64,000 nucleotides of DNA from Hyphomicrobiales bacterium (GTDB taxonomy: Bacteria; Pseudomonadota; Alphaproteobacteria; Rhizobiales; Rhizobiaceae), in NCBI GenBank assembly GCA_900472675.1, contig UCJA01000006.1:62001-126000 (forward strand), written 5' to 3'. Positions within the stretch are counted from its first letter, which is position 1; the number at the start of each line of letters is the position of its first letter. This document shows positions 18,171 through 28,043 of the stretch, one piece after another. The position numbers were made by a program, and so were the translations under genes. The notes beneath the pieces are model-generated. The model did no database searches. It saw nothing but the letters and a program-made list of their open reading frames with translations, and had not been told where the DNA came from.

Positions 18171-19070
18171 CTAGAAATTCGGCGCAGTCTGACCGGCTGC
18201 ACGATGGGCGGCGATCACCGTATTGGCCATCAGCATGGCGATGGTCATGGGGCCAACACCGCCCGGAACGGGGGTGATCGCGCCGGCCACGGCCGAGGCT
18301 TGCGTAAAATCGACATCGCCGACCAGACGGGTCTTACCCTCGCCCTTGTCGGGGGCCGGAACGCGGTTGATGCCGACGTCGATGACGGTGGCGCCGGGCT
18401 TGACCCAATCGGCCTTGACCATCTGCGCGCGGCCGACGGCGGCGACCAGGATATCGGCGCCACGGCAGACGCCGGCAAGGTCGCGGGTCTTCGAGTGGGC
18501 CATGGTGACGGTGGCATTTGCGGCAAGCAGCAGCAGGCCCATGGGCTTGCCGAACAGGTTGGAGCGGCCGATAACCACCGCGTTGAGCCCTGAGAGGTCG
18601 TCGCCGTGGATGCGCTTGACCAGGAGCATGGCGCCGGCGGGCGTGCAGGAGATCAGGCCGCTGGTCAGATCGCCGGTCGCGATCTTGCCGGCGTTGACGG
18701 TGTTCAGCCCGTCGACATCCTTTTGCGGAGAGATCGACTGGATGACCGGATCGGCATCCAGATGCTTCGGAAGGGGAAGCTGGACGAGAATACCGTGAAT
18801 GGCAGGATCCGCATTGAGGGCAGACACCAGGGTCTGCAGGTCGCCCTGGGTGGTGTCCTCGGGCAGGCTGTGCTGGACGGAGTTGAAGCCACACTGCTTG
18901 GCCATCTTGCTCTTGGAGCTGACATAGGCGTGGCTGGCGGGGTCATTGCCGACGATGACGACAGCCAAGCCGGGCTTGACGCCGGTCGCCTTCTCCAGCG
19001 ACGCCGCCGCTTCGCTTACCGCCGAGATCACGGAAGCTGCCGCTTCCTTTCCATCGATCACCACTGCCAC
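18171..19070 (-). CDS. folD: Bifunctional methylenetetrahydrofolate dehydrogenase/cyclohydrolase
   Basis: A 299-residue cytosolic enzyme that interconverts 5,10-methylene-, methenyl- and 10-formyl-tetrahydrofolate. Visible motifs are [14 protein letters not shown], which carries the catalytic lysine, [43 protein letters not shown] (cofactor site) and [14 protein letters not shown] near the C-terminus. It is a single-copy housekeeping gene with no functional tie to its neighbours. Confidence 0.95.
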   Translation of the reverse strand: MAVVIDGKEAAASVISAVSEAAASLEKATGVKPGLAVVIVGNDPASHAYVSSKSKMAKQCGFNSVQHSLPEDTTQGDLQTLVSALNADPAIHGILVQLPLPKHLDADPVIQSISPQKDVDGLNTVNAGKIATGDLTSGLISCTPAGAMLLVKRIHGDDLSGLNAVVIGRSNLFGKPMGLLLLAANATVTMAHSKTRDLAGVCRGADILVAAVGRAQMVKADWVKPGATVIDVGINRVPAPDKGEGKTRLVGDVDFTQASAVAGAITPVPGGVGPMTIAMLMANTVIAAHRAAGQTAPNF

Positions 19071-19187
19071 ACGTCATCTCCCACGTTCGACATCTGCTCT
19101 TAGACCGACGCGTCCAGCAAGGACTGGCCCGCCTGCGCCCTATGCTGTCCATCCGGGTCAAATGCAAGCAGTTTCGGGTGGCGGTGC

Positions 19188-20960
19188 TCAGCCGCGCCCA
19201 GCATAGCGACGGTCGGAGTAGAACCTCAGCTTGTCGCGAAGCTCGGCCATCTCGCGACGCAGCGCGATCACTTCCTGCTCCTCCTGCGGGTCGTGATCGA
19301 CCGGCGGATCGGCGGCGGGAGTGGGCATTTCCAGGGCATGGGGCCGGCCTGCCAGCACGGCGGCCACCAGGGGCGGAAGCGGTACCGCATCGGCGGCGCG
19401 CCGGTTTGCCATCAGCACGTCGTTGATCTGGTCCACCAGCGACCGGTCGTTGGCAGCGACCATCGGACGGAGGTCCGGCAGCGGCGATGTGGAGGCAAGC
19501 TCTTCGGCTTGAGTCTGGGGCTGGGATTGCGGTGCCAATGTTTCGACTGTCTCGCCAGCATCCGTTTCTTCCACGTCCGCCAGCAGATCCACGTCCTGCA
19601 TCCATGCAAGATCGTCATCGAGATCCGTCGTCTCCGGAACTTCCTCAAGGGCCTGCTTTCGGCGGCGCAGGGCCAGCACGACAGAGGCGGCGGCGACACC
19701 AAGACCCGCACCGCCCAGGCACCATGCCCATGGAAGAGTAGCTGCGATCTCCGCCCGCCGCACCACCGGTGGCCGCACGATCTGCACCGGAGAGGTAACG
19801 GGCCTTGCCGGAGCAGCGGCAGCGTTCTGCTGGCCCTGGAGATAATTTCCGCGTGCCTCGTCCACGGCCCGTTCCAGCGCCGCGAGACGGTCGGCATCAT
19901 CGGCCGTGGCTTTGTCCGCCAGCATCCCGTCGCGGCGGGTTTTCATGTCCGCCAGCTGGCGCGTCGCATCCGCCTGCTCGCGCTGCAGAGAAGTCGACAG
20001 TTGCCGCATGGCGGTCTGCACGTCCCGCTGCACATCGTTCAGCGCCGCCTGGGCGGCGAGGATGCGTGGATGGCGCGGTCCAAGGTTGGTAGACAGCTGG
20101 TCTAGGGCGAGCTTTGCCTGAACCTGCCTCTGACGCTGGTATTCCAGGCCGGTGAATTCGAGACTGTCGGGCAAGGGGCGGCCCATGACATCGTCGAGCG
20201 TCATCGACGCGGCCCTGGAGGCCTTGCGGGCAAGCCCCGCGAGTTCCGATTCGGCCTGAGCGATCTGCGCCTGCAGCGCCTGCCGGTCGGCTCGGAACTG
20301 CCGCAGGTCGGCAAGCCGCTGTTCGTCCTTCTGCTCCATGAAGCCGGAGAGGGCTGCCTCGGAACGGGCCAGAGCCTGGCGCAGGCCATCGACGATTGGA
20401 TCGGCGTGGCCCGCGGCATCCGTCGTGGCACTCACAAACAGGCTGTTGAGTGCCTCGGCAATCCGGCTGGTCCTGTTCGCCTCGCCTGTCGTCACCTGGA
20501 TGCGGACGATGCGCCCTGCCCGATCGTATACGATCGAGATCGCCTGGCTCAAGGTGTTGCGCAGTTGCGCCTCCGCCTGGGCAATGGTCGTGCCGCCGCC
20601 GGAGAGGATATCGGTAATCACCTGCATGACGCCGGCGCTGCGAGGGGCAAAGCCGGGGTCACGGGCAAGATCGAGAGTGTGGATCAGATTGTCGAGGCTC
20701 TGCCGGGAAGTGACGGCTGCGATGGCCGTGGTCACTGCGGCGTCGGCCTGCAAGGACACGCGGGCCTGCGTTTCGGCGCGGTAGAGGGGAACGGCGGGCG
20801 GCTGGAACAGGAGGGGAAGCGTCCCGCCGAGCAGGCCGCAAAAGCCGATGATCATCAGGCCCGACCGCAGCGAGGAGTTCCGGGCTGGCGCGTCACCGGC
20901 CGGCTGGACGTCGTCCCGGCCGAAATATTCCGCGCCGTCGTTGTTTTCCAGCTTGTCCAT
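19188..20960 (-). CDS. Wzz/GumC-type polysaccharide chain-length protein without kinase domain
   Basis: About 590 residues. A membrane segment is near residue 40 (LMIIGFCGLLGGTLPLLF). A long periplasmic coiled-coil region rich in Ala, Gln, Arg and Glu follows. It contains NLGPRHPRILAAQ, matching the GxxHPxV/I motif of GumC-like co-polymerases. A second membrane segment lies near residue 400 (WAWCLGGAGLGVAAASVVLAL). The C-terminal cytoplasmic tail of about 170 acidic residues has no Walker motifs, so the usual tyrosine-kinase partner domain is absent. The family sets exopolysaccharide length in the inner membrane. The start at 20960 (MDKLENND) is a choice over a GTG at 20972. Confidence 0.8.
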   Translation of the reverse strand: MDKLENNDGAEYFGRDDVQPAGDAPARNSSLRSGLMIIGFCGLLGGTLPLLFQPPAVPLYRAETQARVSLQADAAVTTAIAAVTSRQSLDNLIHTLDLARDPGFAPRSAGVMQVITDILSGGGTTIAQAEAQLRNTLSQAISIVYDRAGRIVRIQVTTGEANRTSRIAEALNSLFVSATTDAAGHADPIVDGLRQALARSEAALSGFMEQKDEQRLADLRQFRADRQALQAQIAQAESELAGLARKASRAASMTLDDVMGRPLPDSLEFTGLEYQRQRQVQAKLALDQLSTNLGPRHPRILAAQAALNDVQRDVQTAMRQLSTSLQREQADATRQLADMKTRRDGMLADKATADDADRLAALERAVDEARGNYLQGQQNAAAAPARPVTSPVQIVRPPVVRRAEIAATLPWAWCLGGAGLGVAAASVVLALRRRKQALEEVPETTDLDDDLAWMQDVDLLADVEETDAGETVETLAPQSQPQTQAEELASTSPLPDLRPMVAANDRSLVDQINDVLMANRRAADAVPLPPLVAAVLAGRPHALEMPTPAADPPVDHDPQEEQEVIALRREMAELRDKLRFYSDRRYAGRG

Positions 20961-21038
20961 GAACGACCGCACCTATCCGTGGCCCGCTCGAAGCAGGCAA
21001 TGATTAAGGCAGTCTAAATTTGGATGGCAAATAAAGGG

Positions 21039-21668
21039 TTAATGCGGAGTATCGACGCAGAGCCCTGCGTGTCTGACGCCGGTGGCGGACCGGGGCGCAG
21101 AACGCGGCTTTGCAAACAGCATCGGTGCGACGATCACCAGTGCCGCAGGGTGCGGACGGACATTTACGGCTCCCGCGGCCGGAGCCTGCGCAGGGTCTGC
21201 GTCGACGAGCAGGACGTCGAAATCCCCCTCTGCCTGAGGCAGGGTTCCCAGACGCTCGAACCGGTGCCAGGGTGCGTGACCGGCCAGTTCCGACTGCAGG
21301 CCCGCCAAAGTTGCCATGTCGGAGGACACGAGACCGACGCGGCAGGGTTTTTCGAGGAAGGTCAGAAGAGCGGGCACGAAGCGGGTGGCGACAAGGCTGG
21401 ATGACGCCGACGGCCGCAGCCACCGGGCAAAGGAGCTTCTAGCGGGTGCTGCCCGCAGGCTGAAGCGATCGAAGGGGATCTGGTGGCCCTCGCAGGCAGC
21501 TGCAATCTGCACGACGCTGCCGGCAAAGCTCACGGTGAGGGTCAGGCGCGGATGGCCGATCAGACGCTCCACCTTCGCGAAGGCTTCGGTCCAGGTCAGT
21601 GTCTCGCCGGCCGCTGTGGCCTCGTGGCGAAGCGGTGCCGCAGAAAGATAGTCAGCCGATACGTCCAA
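21039..21668 (-). CDS. Uncharacterised protein, possibly a degenerate WecG/TagA-like glycosyltransferase
   Basis: I chose the TTG at 21668 because GGGAGG lies seven bases upstream; it gives about 209 residues. The stretch LTWTEAFAKVERLIGHPRLTLTVSFAGSV, followed later by CRVGLVSSDMATLAGLQSELAG, is faintly reminiscent of WecG/TagA/CpsF glycosyltransferases, including the usual opening near a conserved aspartate. The central catalytic motifs are missing and the protein is short. It lies just upstream of the Wzz-like gene in the same direction, so a role in surface polysaccharide is plausible but not shown. It marks the left border of the flagellar cluster. Confidence 0.5.
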   Translation of the reverse strand: MDVSADYLSAAPLRHEATAAGETLTWTEAFAKVERLIGHPRLTLTVSFAGSVVQIAAACEGHQIPFDRFSLRAAPARSSFARWLRPSASSSLVATRFVPALLTFLEKPCRVGLVSSDMATLAGLQSELAGHAPWHRFERLGTLPQAEGDFDVLLVDADPAQAPAAGAVNVRPHPAALVIVAPMLFAKPRSAPRSATGVRHAGLCVDTPH

Positions 21669-21779
21669 GATGGGCCTCCCAGGACCGATATGCCGGGAGG
21701 TTATCAAGGACTGCCGATCAGGCGCTTAAACGCTTCGGTAAAATGCCGAGGATGTGCCAAAAACTACAGGGGAATTCGC

Positions 21780-22316
21780 TTAGTGGGATGCAGCCGCCGG
21801 AGTTGCTTCGACCGGCGTTCCCTCGACGATCTTCTGCGGCGGCGTCGGATTGCCGCGGCGGGCGGAATTGGCTGCGATCGTGTCCTTGGACATATAGTCG
21901 AGCTGCTCGATCATGACGGTCTGGACGACGGCGTCGCCGAGCTTGCCATTGATTCCGTCCTTGATCTTGGTGCGGAAGGCTTCCGGATCGAAGGCGCCGA
22001 CATTCTTCAGGTCGATCATGGGATTGCCCATCAGCAGGCTGAAGAGCTCGTCGGTCAGCATCACTTCCATCGGGATGTGGACCTTCTTCGACTTCTCGCT
22101 ATCAACCGAAAGCGAGATGCGGCCGAGGAAGTAGCCTTCCACGGCCCCGTTGTGGATGACGGGCATGCTGAGCGGGTTTCCGCGCACGACGATTGTGACA
22201 ACCGGCACGGGAGCGGCAGCCGCCTCCGCGCCGGACTGCGACATGCGCACGGACAGGTAGACGCCTCCGATGGAGACGAGGCAGACCCAGAACCCGATCA
22301 GCAGAACCTTCACCAT
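21780..22316 (-). CDS. Membrane-anchored periplasmic protein at the end of the flagellar operon
   Basis: 178 residues with one N-terminal membrane anchor (VLLIGFWVCLVSIGGVYLSV). A periplasmic domain follows: PVVTIVVRGNPLSMPVI, then SKKVHIPMEVMLTDELFSLLMG and DLKNVGAFDPEAFRTKIKDGI. Its topology recalls FliL, but it lacks clear FliL motifs and a true fliL lies at 45273. Its ATG overlaps the end of the preceding small gene (ATG at 22316), so it is translated with the flagellar genes. A role in flagellar assembly or motor function is inferred from position only. Confidence 0.75.
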   Translation of the reverse strand: MVKVLLIGFWVCLVSIGGVYLSVRMSQSGAEAAAAPVPVVTIVVRGNPLSMPVIHNGAVEGYFLGRISLSVDSEKSKKVHIPMEVMLTDELFSLLMGNPMIDLKNVGAFDPEAFRTKIKDGINGKLGDAVVQTVMIEQLDYMSKDTIAANSARRGNPTPPQKIVEGTPVEATPAAASH

Positions 22317-22681
22317 CAGACAGCGCCATACCGGAACTGGTGTTCGGAATAGGTGCCGTCGGCATCCAGGTCCTTGACCGCGTTCTTGAGGATGTCGGCG
22401 ACTGCGCGCACAGCTTCCAGATGCGCCTCAACGCGCTGGGCGTTGAGCTTCAGCTTCTTCTTGAGACCGATCAGCTGGTCCAGATAAGGCGCCGAGGTTT
22501 CCTTGACGTCCGGGCCGCGGAACAGCGTCGTCAGCTCGTACAGGCAACGGCTCTTGTGGGCGTTCGATACCTTGAGGTCGAAGCCCGAGTCACGACCAAT
22601 GCGCTCGTTCTCGTTGTCGATGATCATTTCAAGACGGGATAGAACGGTCTTGATGCGATAGTCGGTAGAAACGACTTCCAT
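22316..22681 (-). CDS. FlgN-like candidate export chaperone
   Basis: A 121-residue, all-helical, charged protein. The opening helix (KTVLSRLEMIIDNENERIG) and the later KSRCLYELTTLF and QLIGLKKKLKLNAQRVEAHLEAVRAVAD follow the heptad style of FlgN. FlgN is the small chaperone that escorts the hook-filament junction proteins FlgK and FlgL to the export gate. No flgN is otherwise visible although flgK and flgL are present. The gene is one base after the flgJ-like gene and overlaps the next one. The assignment is from length, composition and context. Confidence 0.5.
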   Translation of the reverse strand: MEVVSTDYRIKTVLSRLEMIIDNENERIGRDSGFDLKVSNAHKSRCLYELTTLFRGPDVKETSAPYLDQLIGLKKKLKLNAQRVEAHLEAVRAVADILKNAVKDLDADGTYSEHQFRYGAV

Positions 22682-22682
22682 A

Positions 22683-23279
22683 TCAACCTTCCGATGTTAG
22701 GTTTGTTTTCTTGGAGGCGGCGTCAGTGTTGGCGGGCGACAGCACCTGCCTCTGAAAATCCGTGATCATGCCGACAGCCAGCTGCCGGTCTTTTTCATCG
22801 GTGGTCGCGTTGGGAGCCTGGACGCGTGCATGCTGCACGGACTGGGCAAACAGCTTTTCGGCGATCCCGAAGCCACCCTGCTTGGAGACGGCGTTGGCGA
22901 TCTGCTCCGACATCATGCCCTTCCAGAAGTCGCCGGCGGCACCCTTGCCGTAGACTTCCTCGCTATCGGAAGGCAGCATGTTCTGGATGAAGGTCGAGGC
23001 GACGCTCGCTTCGAACTTGCGGTAGGTCTCGGGGATATCCGAGTGACGGTTGACGCGGACATTGGCCACGTCGTGGCCGGCCGCATGCGCGCCATCCGGG
23101 AAGGCCGCCTTTTCGGTGCGGCTGACCGTCTGGGCGAAGCCGACGCCGTTCGAGGCCAGCAGAACCGACTGGTTCGCCGCCTCGTTCGCCTTCAGCTTTT
23201 CACGGGCTGCCTGAAGAAGACCAGGATCTGCGGCCTGGACGACATCCAGGACCAGATCGCTCGGGGGAGAAATAGCCAA
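22683..23279 (-). CDS. flgJ: Rod-binding protein (FlgJ N-terminal domain)
   Basis: About 199 residues. The diagnostic segment is ASVASTFIQNMLPSDSEEVYGKG, then GDFWKGMMSEQIANAVSKQGGFGIAEKLF, which matches the rod-binding domain of FlgJ. The peptidoglycan hydrolase domain of enterobacterial FlgJ is absent; a separate lytic transglycosylase is encoded at 33324. The protein would cap or scaffold the growing rod in the periplasm. The start is not certain. I took a TTG at 23279 (MAISPPSDLVLDVV) because GAGG lies eight bases upstream; a TTG at 23309 is possible. Confidence 0.82.
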   Translation of the reverse strand: MAISPPSDLVLDVVQAADPGLLQAAREKLKANEAANQSVLLASNGVGFAQTVSRTEKAAFPDGAHAAGHDVANVRVNRHSDIPETYRKFEASVASTFIQNMLPSDSEEVYGKGAAGDFWKGMMSEQIANAVSKQGGFGIAEKLFAQSVQHARVQAPNATTDEKDRQLAVGMITDFQRQVLSPANTDAASKKTNLTSEG

Positions 23280-23309
23280 TTTCAAGTCCTCGTTATTCCT
23301 TGACGACAA

Positions 23310-23729
23310 TCATGTGTCATCAAGCTTGCTGGAAGCTGGCGTGGCGAGGAGCAGGCCCAAATCGACGAGATCGTACATGCGCTCGTCCTCGATCAGCCGA
23401 TCTTCGGCGAGGCTTGCGTCCTTCCTTTTCTCCTCCAGGCGGTCGGCCTTCGTCTTTTCCTTGAGAACCTTGGTTTCCTGGACCTGCTGCTGCATGGCGA
23501 TCTGCTGGCTGCGGGTGAAGAGCCGCGTCAGGCGATCGCTGTAGTTGCGGGCAAACTGCTTGTGCAGCGGATCGACGGAGGAAATCGCGTTGATGGTGGA
23601 GACGATGGAGGTCATGACCTCCGCTTGGCGGGCGATCGACTGGCTCAGCTCGTACTCAGCAAGCTTTTCCAGCTGCCGCTGGACACTGACCAGCCGCCTG
23701 AGCTTTTCGGATTTCGGATCGTTCGCCAT
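23310..23729 (-). CDS. FliJ-like coiled-coil protein
   Basis: 139 residues, almost wholly predicted coiled coil. It opens EKLRRLVSVQRQLEKLAEYELSQSIARQ and continues with QQQVQETKVLKEKTKADRLEEKRKDA. FliJ, the stalk of the export ATPase FliI, is an antiparallel coiled coil of the same size, and no other fliJ is seen in this cluster. The gene follows fliR by seven bases and precedes flgJ, deep in an export-gate block. The FliJ assignment is inference from shape and context; sequence motifs of FliJ are weak in any family. The ATG at 23729 was chosen (GAGG upstream). Confidence 0.6.
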   Translation of the reverse strand: MANDPKSEKLRRLVSVQRQLEKLAEYELSQSIARQAEVMTSIVSTINAISSVDPLHKQFARNYSDRLTRLFTRSQQIAMQQQVQETKVLKEKTKADRLEEKRKDASLAEDRLIEDERMYDLVDLGLLLATPASSKLDDT

Positions 23730-23736
23730 GGTGGCC

Positions 23737-24489
23737 TCATAGACCGGTGAAGACGGTGGCAAAGCCCTTCACGAACTGCTCGAGAATGGCGGCAATGCCC
23801 AGATAGAGCAGGAAGACGCCGCCCATCAGCAAGTAGGGCGTTGAGATGAAGTAGACCGGGATCTGCGGCGCCATCTTGTTGATCATGCCGATCGCGACGT
23901 TGAACATGATGCTGTAGAGCAGGAAGGGGCTCATCAGCCGCAGCACGATCATGAAGGTCGCCGAGAGCGTGTCGGTCAGGGTGATGAGGATCCGCCGCGG
24001 CTCCATGCCCACCGCAAGCGGGATCGAAGTGTAGGAATCGATCAGGGCCTTGATGACCACGTGGTGAAAATTCAGCATCAGCAGGATCAACAGGCCGGCA
24101 AGACTGAGCATGCTGGTCAGCTGGTTTTCGGTGGCATCTTCCATGATGTCACCGCCGGGCGGGCCGTTGAAGGAGATTGAGGTGGCGATGGCCGTGCCGG
24201 CAAACTGCAGGCCGACCGTATAGAGACGCGCAATGAGGCCGAAGACGGCGCCGACCAGGGTTTCGGAGGCGATCAGCAGGCCGAAGGTCGCGGCATCGGT
24301 GTTGGCCATCGGGTAGATCGTATCCCAGACCATTGGCAGGATGGCCATGGAAAGCGCCAGGGACAGGAACAGCCGGATCTGCATGGGCAGCCTCGCCGAG
24401 GAAAAGCCCGGCATCAGCATGAAGCAGCCGCCGATACGGCAGAACGCCAGGAACAGCGCCATCAGCGTTCCCTGCGGGTCCGTTATCAT
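23737..24489 (-). CDS. fliR: Flagellar export apparatus protein
   Basis: A 250-residue integral membrane protein of the export gate (FliPQR complex). The N-terminus ([36 protein letters not shown]) is characteristic. Several further membrane segments follow and the protein ends near [12 protein letters not shown]. Its ATG overlaps the flhA stop by four bases (ATGA), so the two are translationally coupled. It assembles with FliP (44539) and FliQ (26762). Confidence 0.93.
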   Translation of the reverse strand: MITDPQGTLMALFLAFCRIGGCFMLMPGFSSARLPMQIRLFLSLALSMAILPMVWDTIYPMANTDAATFGLLIASETLVGAVFGLIARLYTVGLQFAGTAIATSISFNGPPGGDIMEDATENQLTSMLSLAGLLILLMLNFHHVVIKALIDSYTSIPLAVGMEPRRILITLTDTLSATFMIVLRLMSPFLLYSIMFNVAIGMINKMAPQIPVYFISTPYLLMGGVFLLYLGIAAILEQFVKGFATVFTGL

Positions 24490-26576
24490 GAAATCGACCC
24501 GAGCACCTTGATCTCGATCCCCTTTGCCAGCTCCACATGCGACAGCACCGGAAGCGTCGCGAACAGCCGTTCAATGATCATGCGGACATAGGAGCGCGTT
24601 TCCGGCGACGTGACAAGCACGAAGGGCATGCCCTTGTCCATATATTCGCGGACAACCTGGCCGGCCTGCTCGCTGAATTCCTCCAGCGTGCGCGGATCGA
24701 TGTCGAAGTCGATGATATCGCCCTTGGCGTCGCGCTTGATGGCCTGGTGGAACATCAGGTCCCATTTAGAGCCGAGGCGCAGGACGCGCAGGACACCGTT
24801 GTCGGCAAGGTCGCCGCAGATCTGCTGCGACATGCGCACCCGCACATGCTCCACCAGCTGCTCGGTCTTGCGGACATGCGGGGCCAGTTCGGCAAGCGCC
24901 TCGAGGATGAGGTGCAGGTTGCGGATGGAGACGCGCTCGGCCAGCAAAAGCTTCAGCACGGCCTGCAGTCCCGAATAGGACATGTGCGAGGAGCACATCT
25001 CGTCGGCCAGCTTCTTGTATTCCGGGTCTAGCCGGTCGATCAGGATCTTCACGTCCTTGTAGGACAGGAGCTGCGGCAGGTTGTTGCGGATGACTTCGCT
25101 GACATGGGTCAGGAGCACCGAAACGTTGTCGATCGGGTGGAAGCCTTCGCGCTTCAGGTCTTCGACGAAGTTTTCCAGCACCGACACCGCCGGCATGCCG
25201 AAGGTCGGTTCGCGGACATCGTCGCCGGGGACCGAGGGCTTGCGGCCCTGCCCGACGATGACGAGGACTTCGCCGAGCCGCAGCGTGCTGCTTGCGACGG
25301 TCGTGCCGTGGATGCGGATCTGGTAGGACTTTTCCGGAATGCCGATATCGTCGATCACCTTGATCTCCGGCACCACGAAACCGTACTGCGTCGCGAAACG
25401 CTTGCGCATCTTGGCCACGCGGAACCCCAGTTCCTGGTGGGCGCCGAGCAGGCGCGGGAAGACCTGCTTGCCGAGTGCGAGCTCGACTTCGGCGGTCTTC
25501 AGCACGCTCTTGACCGAATCCTTTTCGGTTTCGCGGGTCTCGGTGACTTTGCGCTCCTCGCTTTCGCGCAGCAGCTTGTTCTCGGCCTCGATCTGCCGCG
25601 GAATGGTCCAGGCGCCTCCGGCCATCAGAAGGCCAAGCACCGCGAAGGGCACAAAGGGAAGGCCAGGTACCAGGGACAGCGTGCCCATCAGGCCTGCGGC
25701 GACCCAAAGCGCGCGGGGATAGCCGCTCAGCTGGCCGATGACGGCCTTGTCGGTCGAGCCCAGCGTACCGCCGCGGGTCACGATCAGGCCGGCGGCGAGC
25801 GAGACGATGAGCGCCGGTACCTGGGAAACGATGCCATCACCGACGGACAGCTTGACGAAGACGTCGGCGGCCTGGCCAATTTCCATGCCGTGGCGGAAAT
25901 AGCCGATAATGATGCCGCCGAATACGTTGATCGTGGTGATCAGCAGGCCGGCGACGGCATCGCCGCGCACGAACTTCGAGGCACCGTCCATGGCACCGAA
26001 GAAGGAGCTTTCCTCTTCGAGCTCGCGGCGCCGCAGCTGGGCCTGCTTCTCATCGATGATACCGGCCGACAGGTCGGCGTCGATCGACATCTGCTTGCCG
26101 GGAATGGCATCGAGGGTGAAGCGGGCGCCGACTTCCGCGATGCGGGTCGCGCCCTTGGTAATGACGATGAAGTTGACGACGATCAGGATCATGAAGACGA
26201 TCAGACCGATGACGAAATCGCCGGACATGACGAGGCTGGAAAAGCCCGCGATGACGCCGCCGGCCGCATTGTGACCCTCGTGTCCGTGAGACAGGATGAC
26301 GCGTGTCGTGGCGATGTTCAGCGCCAGCCGGATCATGGTGGCGATCAGCAGCACGGTCGGGAAGGCCGAAAAGTCGAGCGGCCGCTGGATCCACAGCGAG
26401 ACCATCAGGATGAGCACGGACAGGGCGATGGAAAATGCCAGGCCGACGTCGATCAGGAAGGGCGGGATCGGCAGAAACAGGATGCAGAGGATGGATACGA
26501 TACCAACGGCAAAGCCGATGTCGCGGCCATTCAGCGCGGGCTTGATAGGAAGAGCCGGAGTACTGCCAATTGCCAT
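24486..26576 (-). CDS. flhA: Flagellar export gate protein
   Basis: A 696-residue FHIPEP-family protein. About eight membrane segments occupy residues 20-310, with the family signature [28 protein letters not shown] near residue 150. The large cytoplasmic ring domain follows ([39 protein letters not shown]). It forms the nonameric gate that receives substrates from FliI and chaperones. A Rem-box-like element at 26694 suggests that flhA-fliR can be read from its own promoter in addition to the flgE operon. Confidence 0.96.
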   Translation of the reverse strand: MAIGSTPALPIKPALNGRDIGFAVGIVSILCILFLPIPPFLIDVGLAFSIALSVLILMVSLWIQRPLDFSAFPTVLLIATMIRLALNIATTRVILSHGHEGHNAAGGVIAGFSSLVMSGDFVIGLIVFMILIVVNFIVITKGATRIAEVGARFTLDAIPGKQMSIDADLSAGIIDEKQAQLRRRELEEESSFFGAMDGASKFVRGDAVAGLLITTINVFGGIIIGYFRHGMEIGQAADVFVKLSVGDGIVSQVPALIVSLAAGLIVTRGGTLGSTDKAVIGQLSGYPRALWVAAGLMGTLSLVPGLPFVPFAVLGLLMAGGAWTIPRQIEAENKLLRESEERKVTETRETEKDSVKSVLKTAEVELALGKQVFPRLLGAHQELGFRVAKMRKRFATQYGFVVPEIKVIDDIGIPEKSYQIRIHGTTVASSTLRLGEVLVIVGQGRKPSVPGDDVREPTFGMPAVSVLENFVEDLKREGFHPIDNVSVLLTHVSEVIRNNLPQLLSYKDVKILIDRLDPEYKKLADEMCSSHMSYSGLQAVLKLLLAERVSIRNLHLILEALAELAPHVRKTEQLVEHVRVRMSQQICGDLADNGVLRVLRLGSKWDLMFHQAIKRDAKGDIIDFDIDPRTLEEFSEQAGQVVREYMDKGMPFVLVTSPETRSYVRMIIERLFATLPVLSHVELAKGIEIKVLGSIS

Positions 26577-26761
26577 GTCGTTCTATCTCTTCATGAGACA
26601 AGAAGGCGCTTGCTGCGCCCCAGGAATCGCGCTCATCCGGGCATGAACATGGGCCCGGACCTGCCACGACAGGTCGAGCTATAGGCGGCGAAGCTTGTGT
26701 GAAGGTGGCGGACGACCATGGCGGTGCTTATCGCATCAGCCGGTCGCCGGGCGGAGCTTGC
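26577..26761. other. Gap between fliQ and flhA
   Basis: These 185 bases hold no gene. They contain the 12/14 match to the Rem-box-like motif at 26694-26707 and several G/C-rich direct steps. A promoter for flhA-fliR is plausible here. Confidence 0.45.
26694..26707 (-). promoter_or_regulatory. Rem-box-like motif upstream of flhA
   Basis: CTTGTGTGAAGGTG on the plus strand matches 12 of 14 bases of CTTGCGTGAAGCTG found before flgE, flgF and motA, and has the same orientation relative to the downstream gene. It lies 117 bases before the flhA ATG, further away than the others, so it is the weaker candidate. Confidence 0.4.
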
Positions 26762-27028
26762 CTAGAACCCGCTCTGGACGCGGGAAAACACCATGTCGGT
26801 AAACAGCGAGATCTGTCCGCCGATAAAGGGGGCTGCAATGCCCAGAGCCACCATGACTGCCACAATCTTCGGAACGAAGGTGAGGGTCATTTCCTGGATC
26901 TGGGTCAGGGCCTGGATCAGCGCGACGACCAGGCCGACGATCATGGCCGTCAGCACGGCGGGGCTTGAGGCGATGAGGACCGTCCAGATGGCCGTGTGCA
27001 TGATGTCGAGTGCATCGGCTTCGTTCAT
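26762..27028 (-). CDS. fliQ: Flagellar export apparatus protein
   Basis: An 88-residue protein with two membrane helices (VLIASSPAVLTAMIVGLVVALIQALTQIQEMTLTFVPKIVAVMVALGIAAPFIG region). The central TQIQEMTLTFVPKI is the FliQ signature. The frame extends upstream to 27094, but MNEADALDIMHTAI at 27028 is the family-type start. FliQ stacks in the FliPQR core of the export gate. It lies between flgD and flhA. Confidence 0.93.
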   Translation of the reverse strand: MNEADALDIMHTAIWTVLIASSPAVLTAMIVGLVVALIQALTQIQEMTLTFVPKIVAVMVALGIAAPFIGGQISLFTDMVFSRVQSGF

Positions 27029-27162
27029 GGGACTTATCCTGGGATGGTCATGCGAATCGCTCCGCATGATGGCACCTGGCTGCGGACAAGACAATTCCGG
27101 CGGAGCGGCAGACCTCCCTCATACCGAGAAAGGTCTGACCTATCCTGCCATCGTGCGCCGCA

Positions 27163-27603
27163 TCAGCCGTTGGACGAGGATGAAGAGGCGGTGCTCGAGA
27201 TGGTGATGCCCTCTCCGATGTTGATCAGGCCGCCCTTGGTCGTGGTGGCGGTGAGACCATCCGAGGTGACTTCGACCGTCGCAACGACGCCGCTGGTCTT
27301 GCCGTCCGCGCTGGTGATCGTCTTGCCGATGTAGTTCGAGGCGTTCGACAGAGAGGACTGCGCGATCAGATTTTCCAGGTTGGTGTTGGTCTTGATCGTC
27401 TGCTCCACCTGGGAGAAGGTCGCCAGCTGGGAGATCTGCTCGCTGGCATCCATGGGATCGGTCGGATCCTGGTTCTGCATCTGGGCGATCAGAAGCTGCA
27501 GGAAGGCATCGTAGTTGAGCGATGCCGCGCCTGCGTCCGATGTGGAAGCCGCGTTGGTGGTGCTCTTCGCGGCGGTTGTGGAAGCAATGCTATCTACTGC
27601 CAT
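27163..27603 (-). CDS. flgD: Hook capping / hook assembly protein, short form
   Basis: 146 residues. The FlgD core is visible: [45 protein letters not shown] at about residues 28-72. It ends in a Ser-rich tail ([10 protein letters not shown]). The C-terminal FlgD Ig-like domains of enterobacteria are missing, so only the capping region is kept, as seems usual in rhizobia. Acting at the hook tip, it lets FlgE polymerise. The start overlaps the flbT stop. Confidence 0.92.
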   Translation of the reverse strand: MAVDSIASTTAAKSTTNAASTSDAGAASLNYDAFLQLLIAQMQNQDPTDPMDASEQISQLATFSQVEQTIKTNTNLENLIAQSSLSNASNYIGKTITSADGKTSGVVATVEVTSDGLTATTTKGGLINIGEGITISSTASSSSSNG

Positions 27604-28043
27604 GATGCCATTTCCCTTCTGAGGCCTGCAATCGCGGCCGGGCCGACTTCCTCATTGTTCAGGATGCGCTCCTCGACCGGGTACAGCGCGCGGATCGCCT
27701 TCAACGCATCGAAGGCGCGGTCGGAGGCGACGAGTGCGTCGACCTGCTTCAGCTCCTTGATGATTTCCGGATTCCGGAAGCAGGAGAGCAACATCATGAT
27801 CGAGCGGCGGAACATGGCGGTCGCCTGTTCCTTGCCGTCCGGATTGATGAGGATCATCTGCGCGATGAAGTACAGCTGGCGAAGCGGCGTCGTGGTGTCT
27901 TCGGGCTGAAGAACGTGGTTTTCCAGAAGGAACGTGACGTTGTTCATGAATTCCAGCGACACCTTGCGGTCAACCCGCAGAACAGCGCCGTTGATGAAGA
28001 TCTTCTCGCCCGACTTCAGCGAAATCCGTAGTGTGCTTTTCAT
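27594..28043 (-). CDS. flbT: Flagellin translation/mRNA regulator
   Basis: A 149-residue FlbT-family protein opening [42 protein letters not shown]. FlbT proteins act post-transcriptionally on flagellin messages in alphaproteobacteria, binding with help to the leader RNA. It overlaps flaF by four bases at its start and flgD at its end. The expected targets are the flagellin leaders at 39675, 42290 and 43460. Confidence 0.94.
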   Translation of the reverse strand: MKSTLRISLKSGEKIFINGAVLRVDRKVSLEFMNNVTFLLENHVLQPEDTTTPLRQLYFIAQMILINPDGKEQATAMFRRSIMMLLSCFRNPEIIKELKQVDALVASDRAFDALKAIRALYPVEERILNNEEVGPAAIAGLRREMASWQ

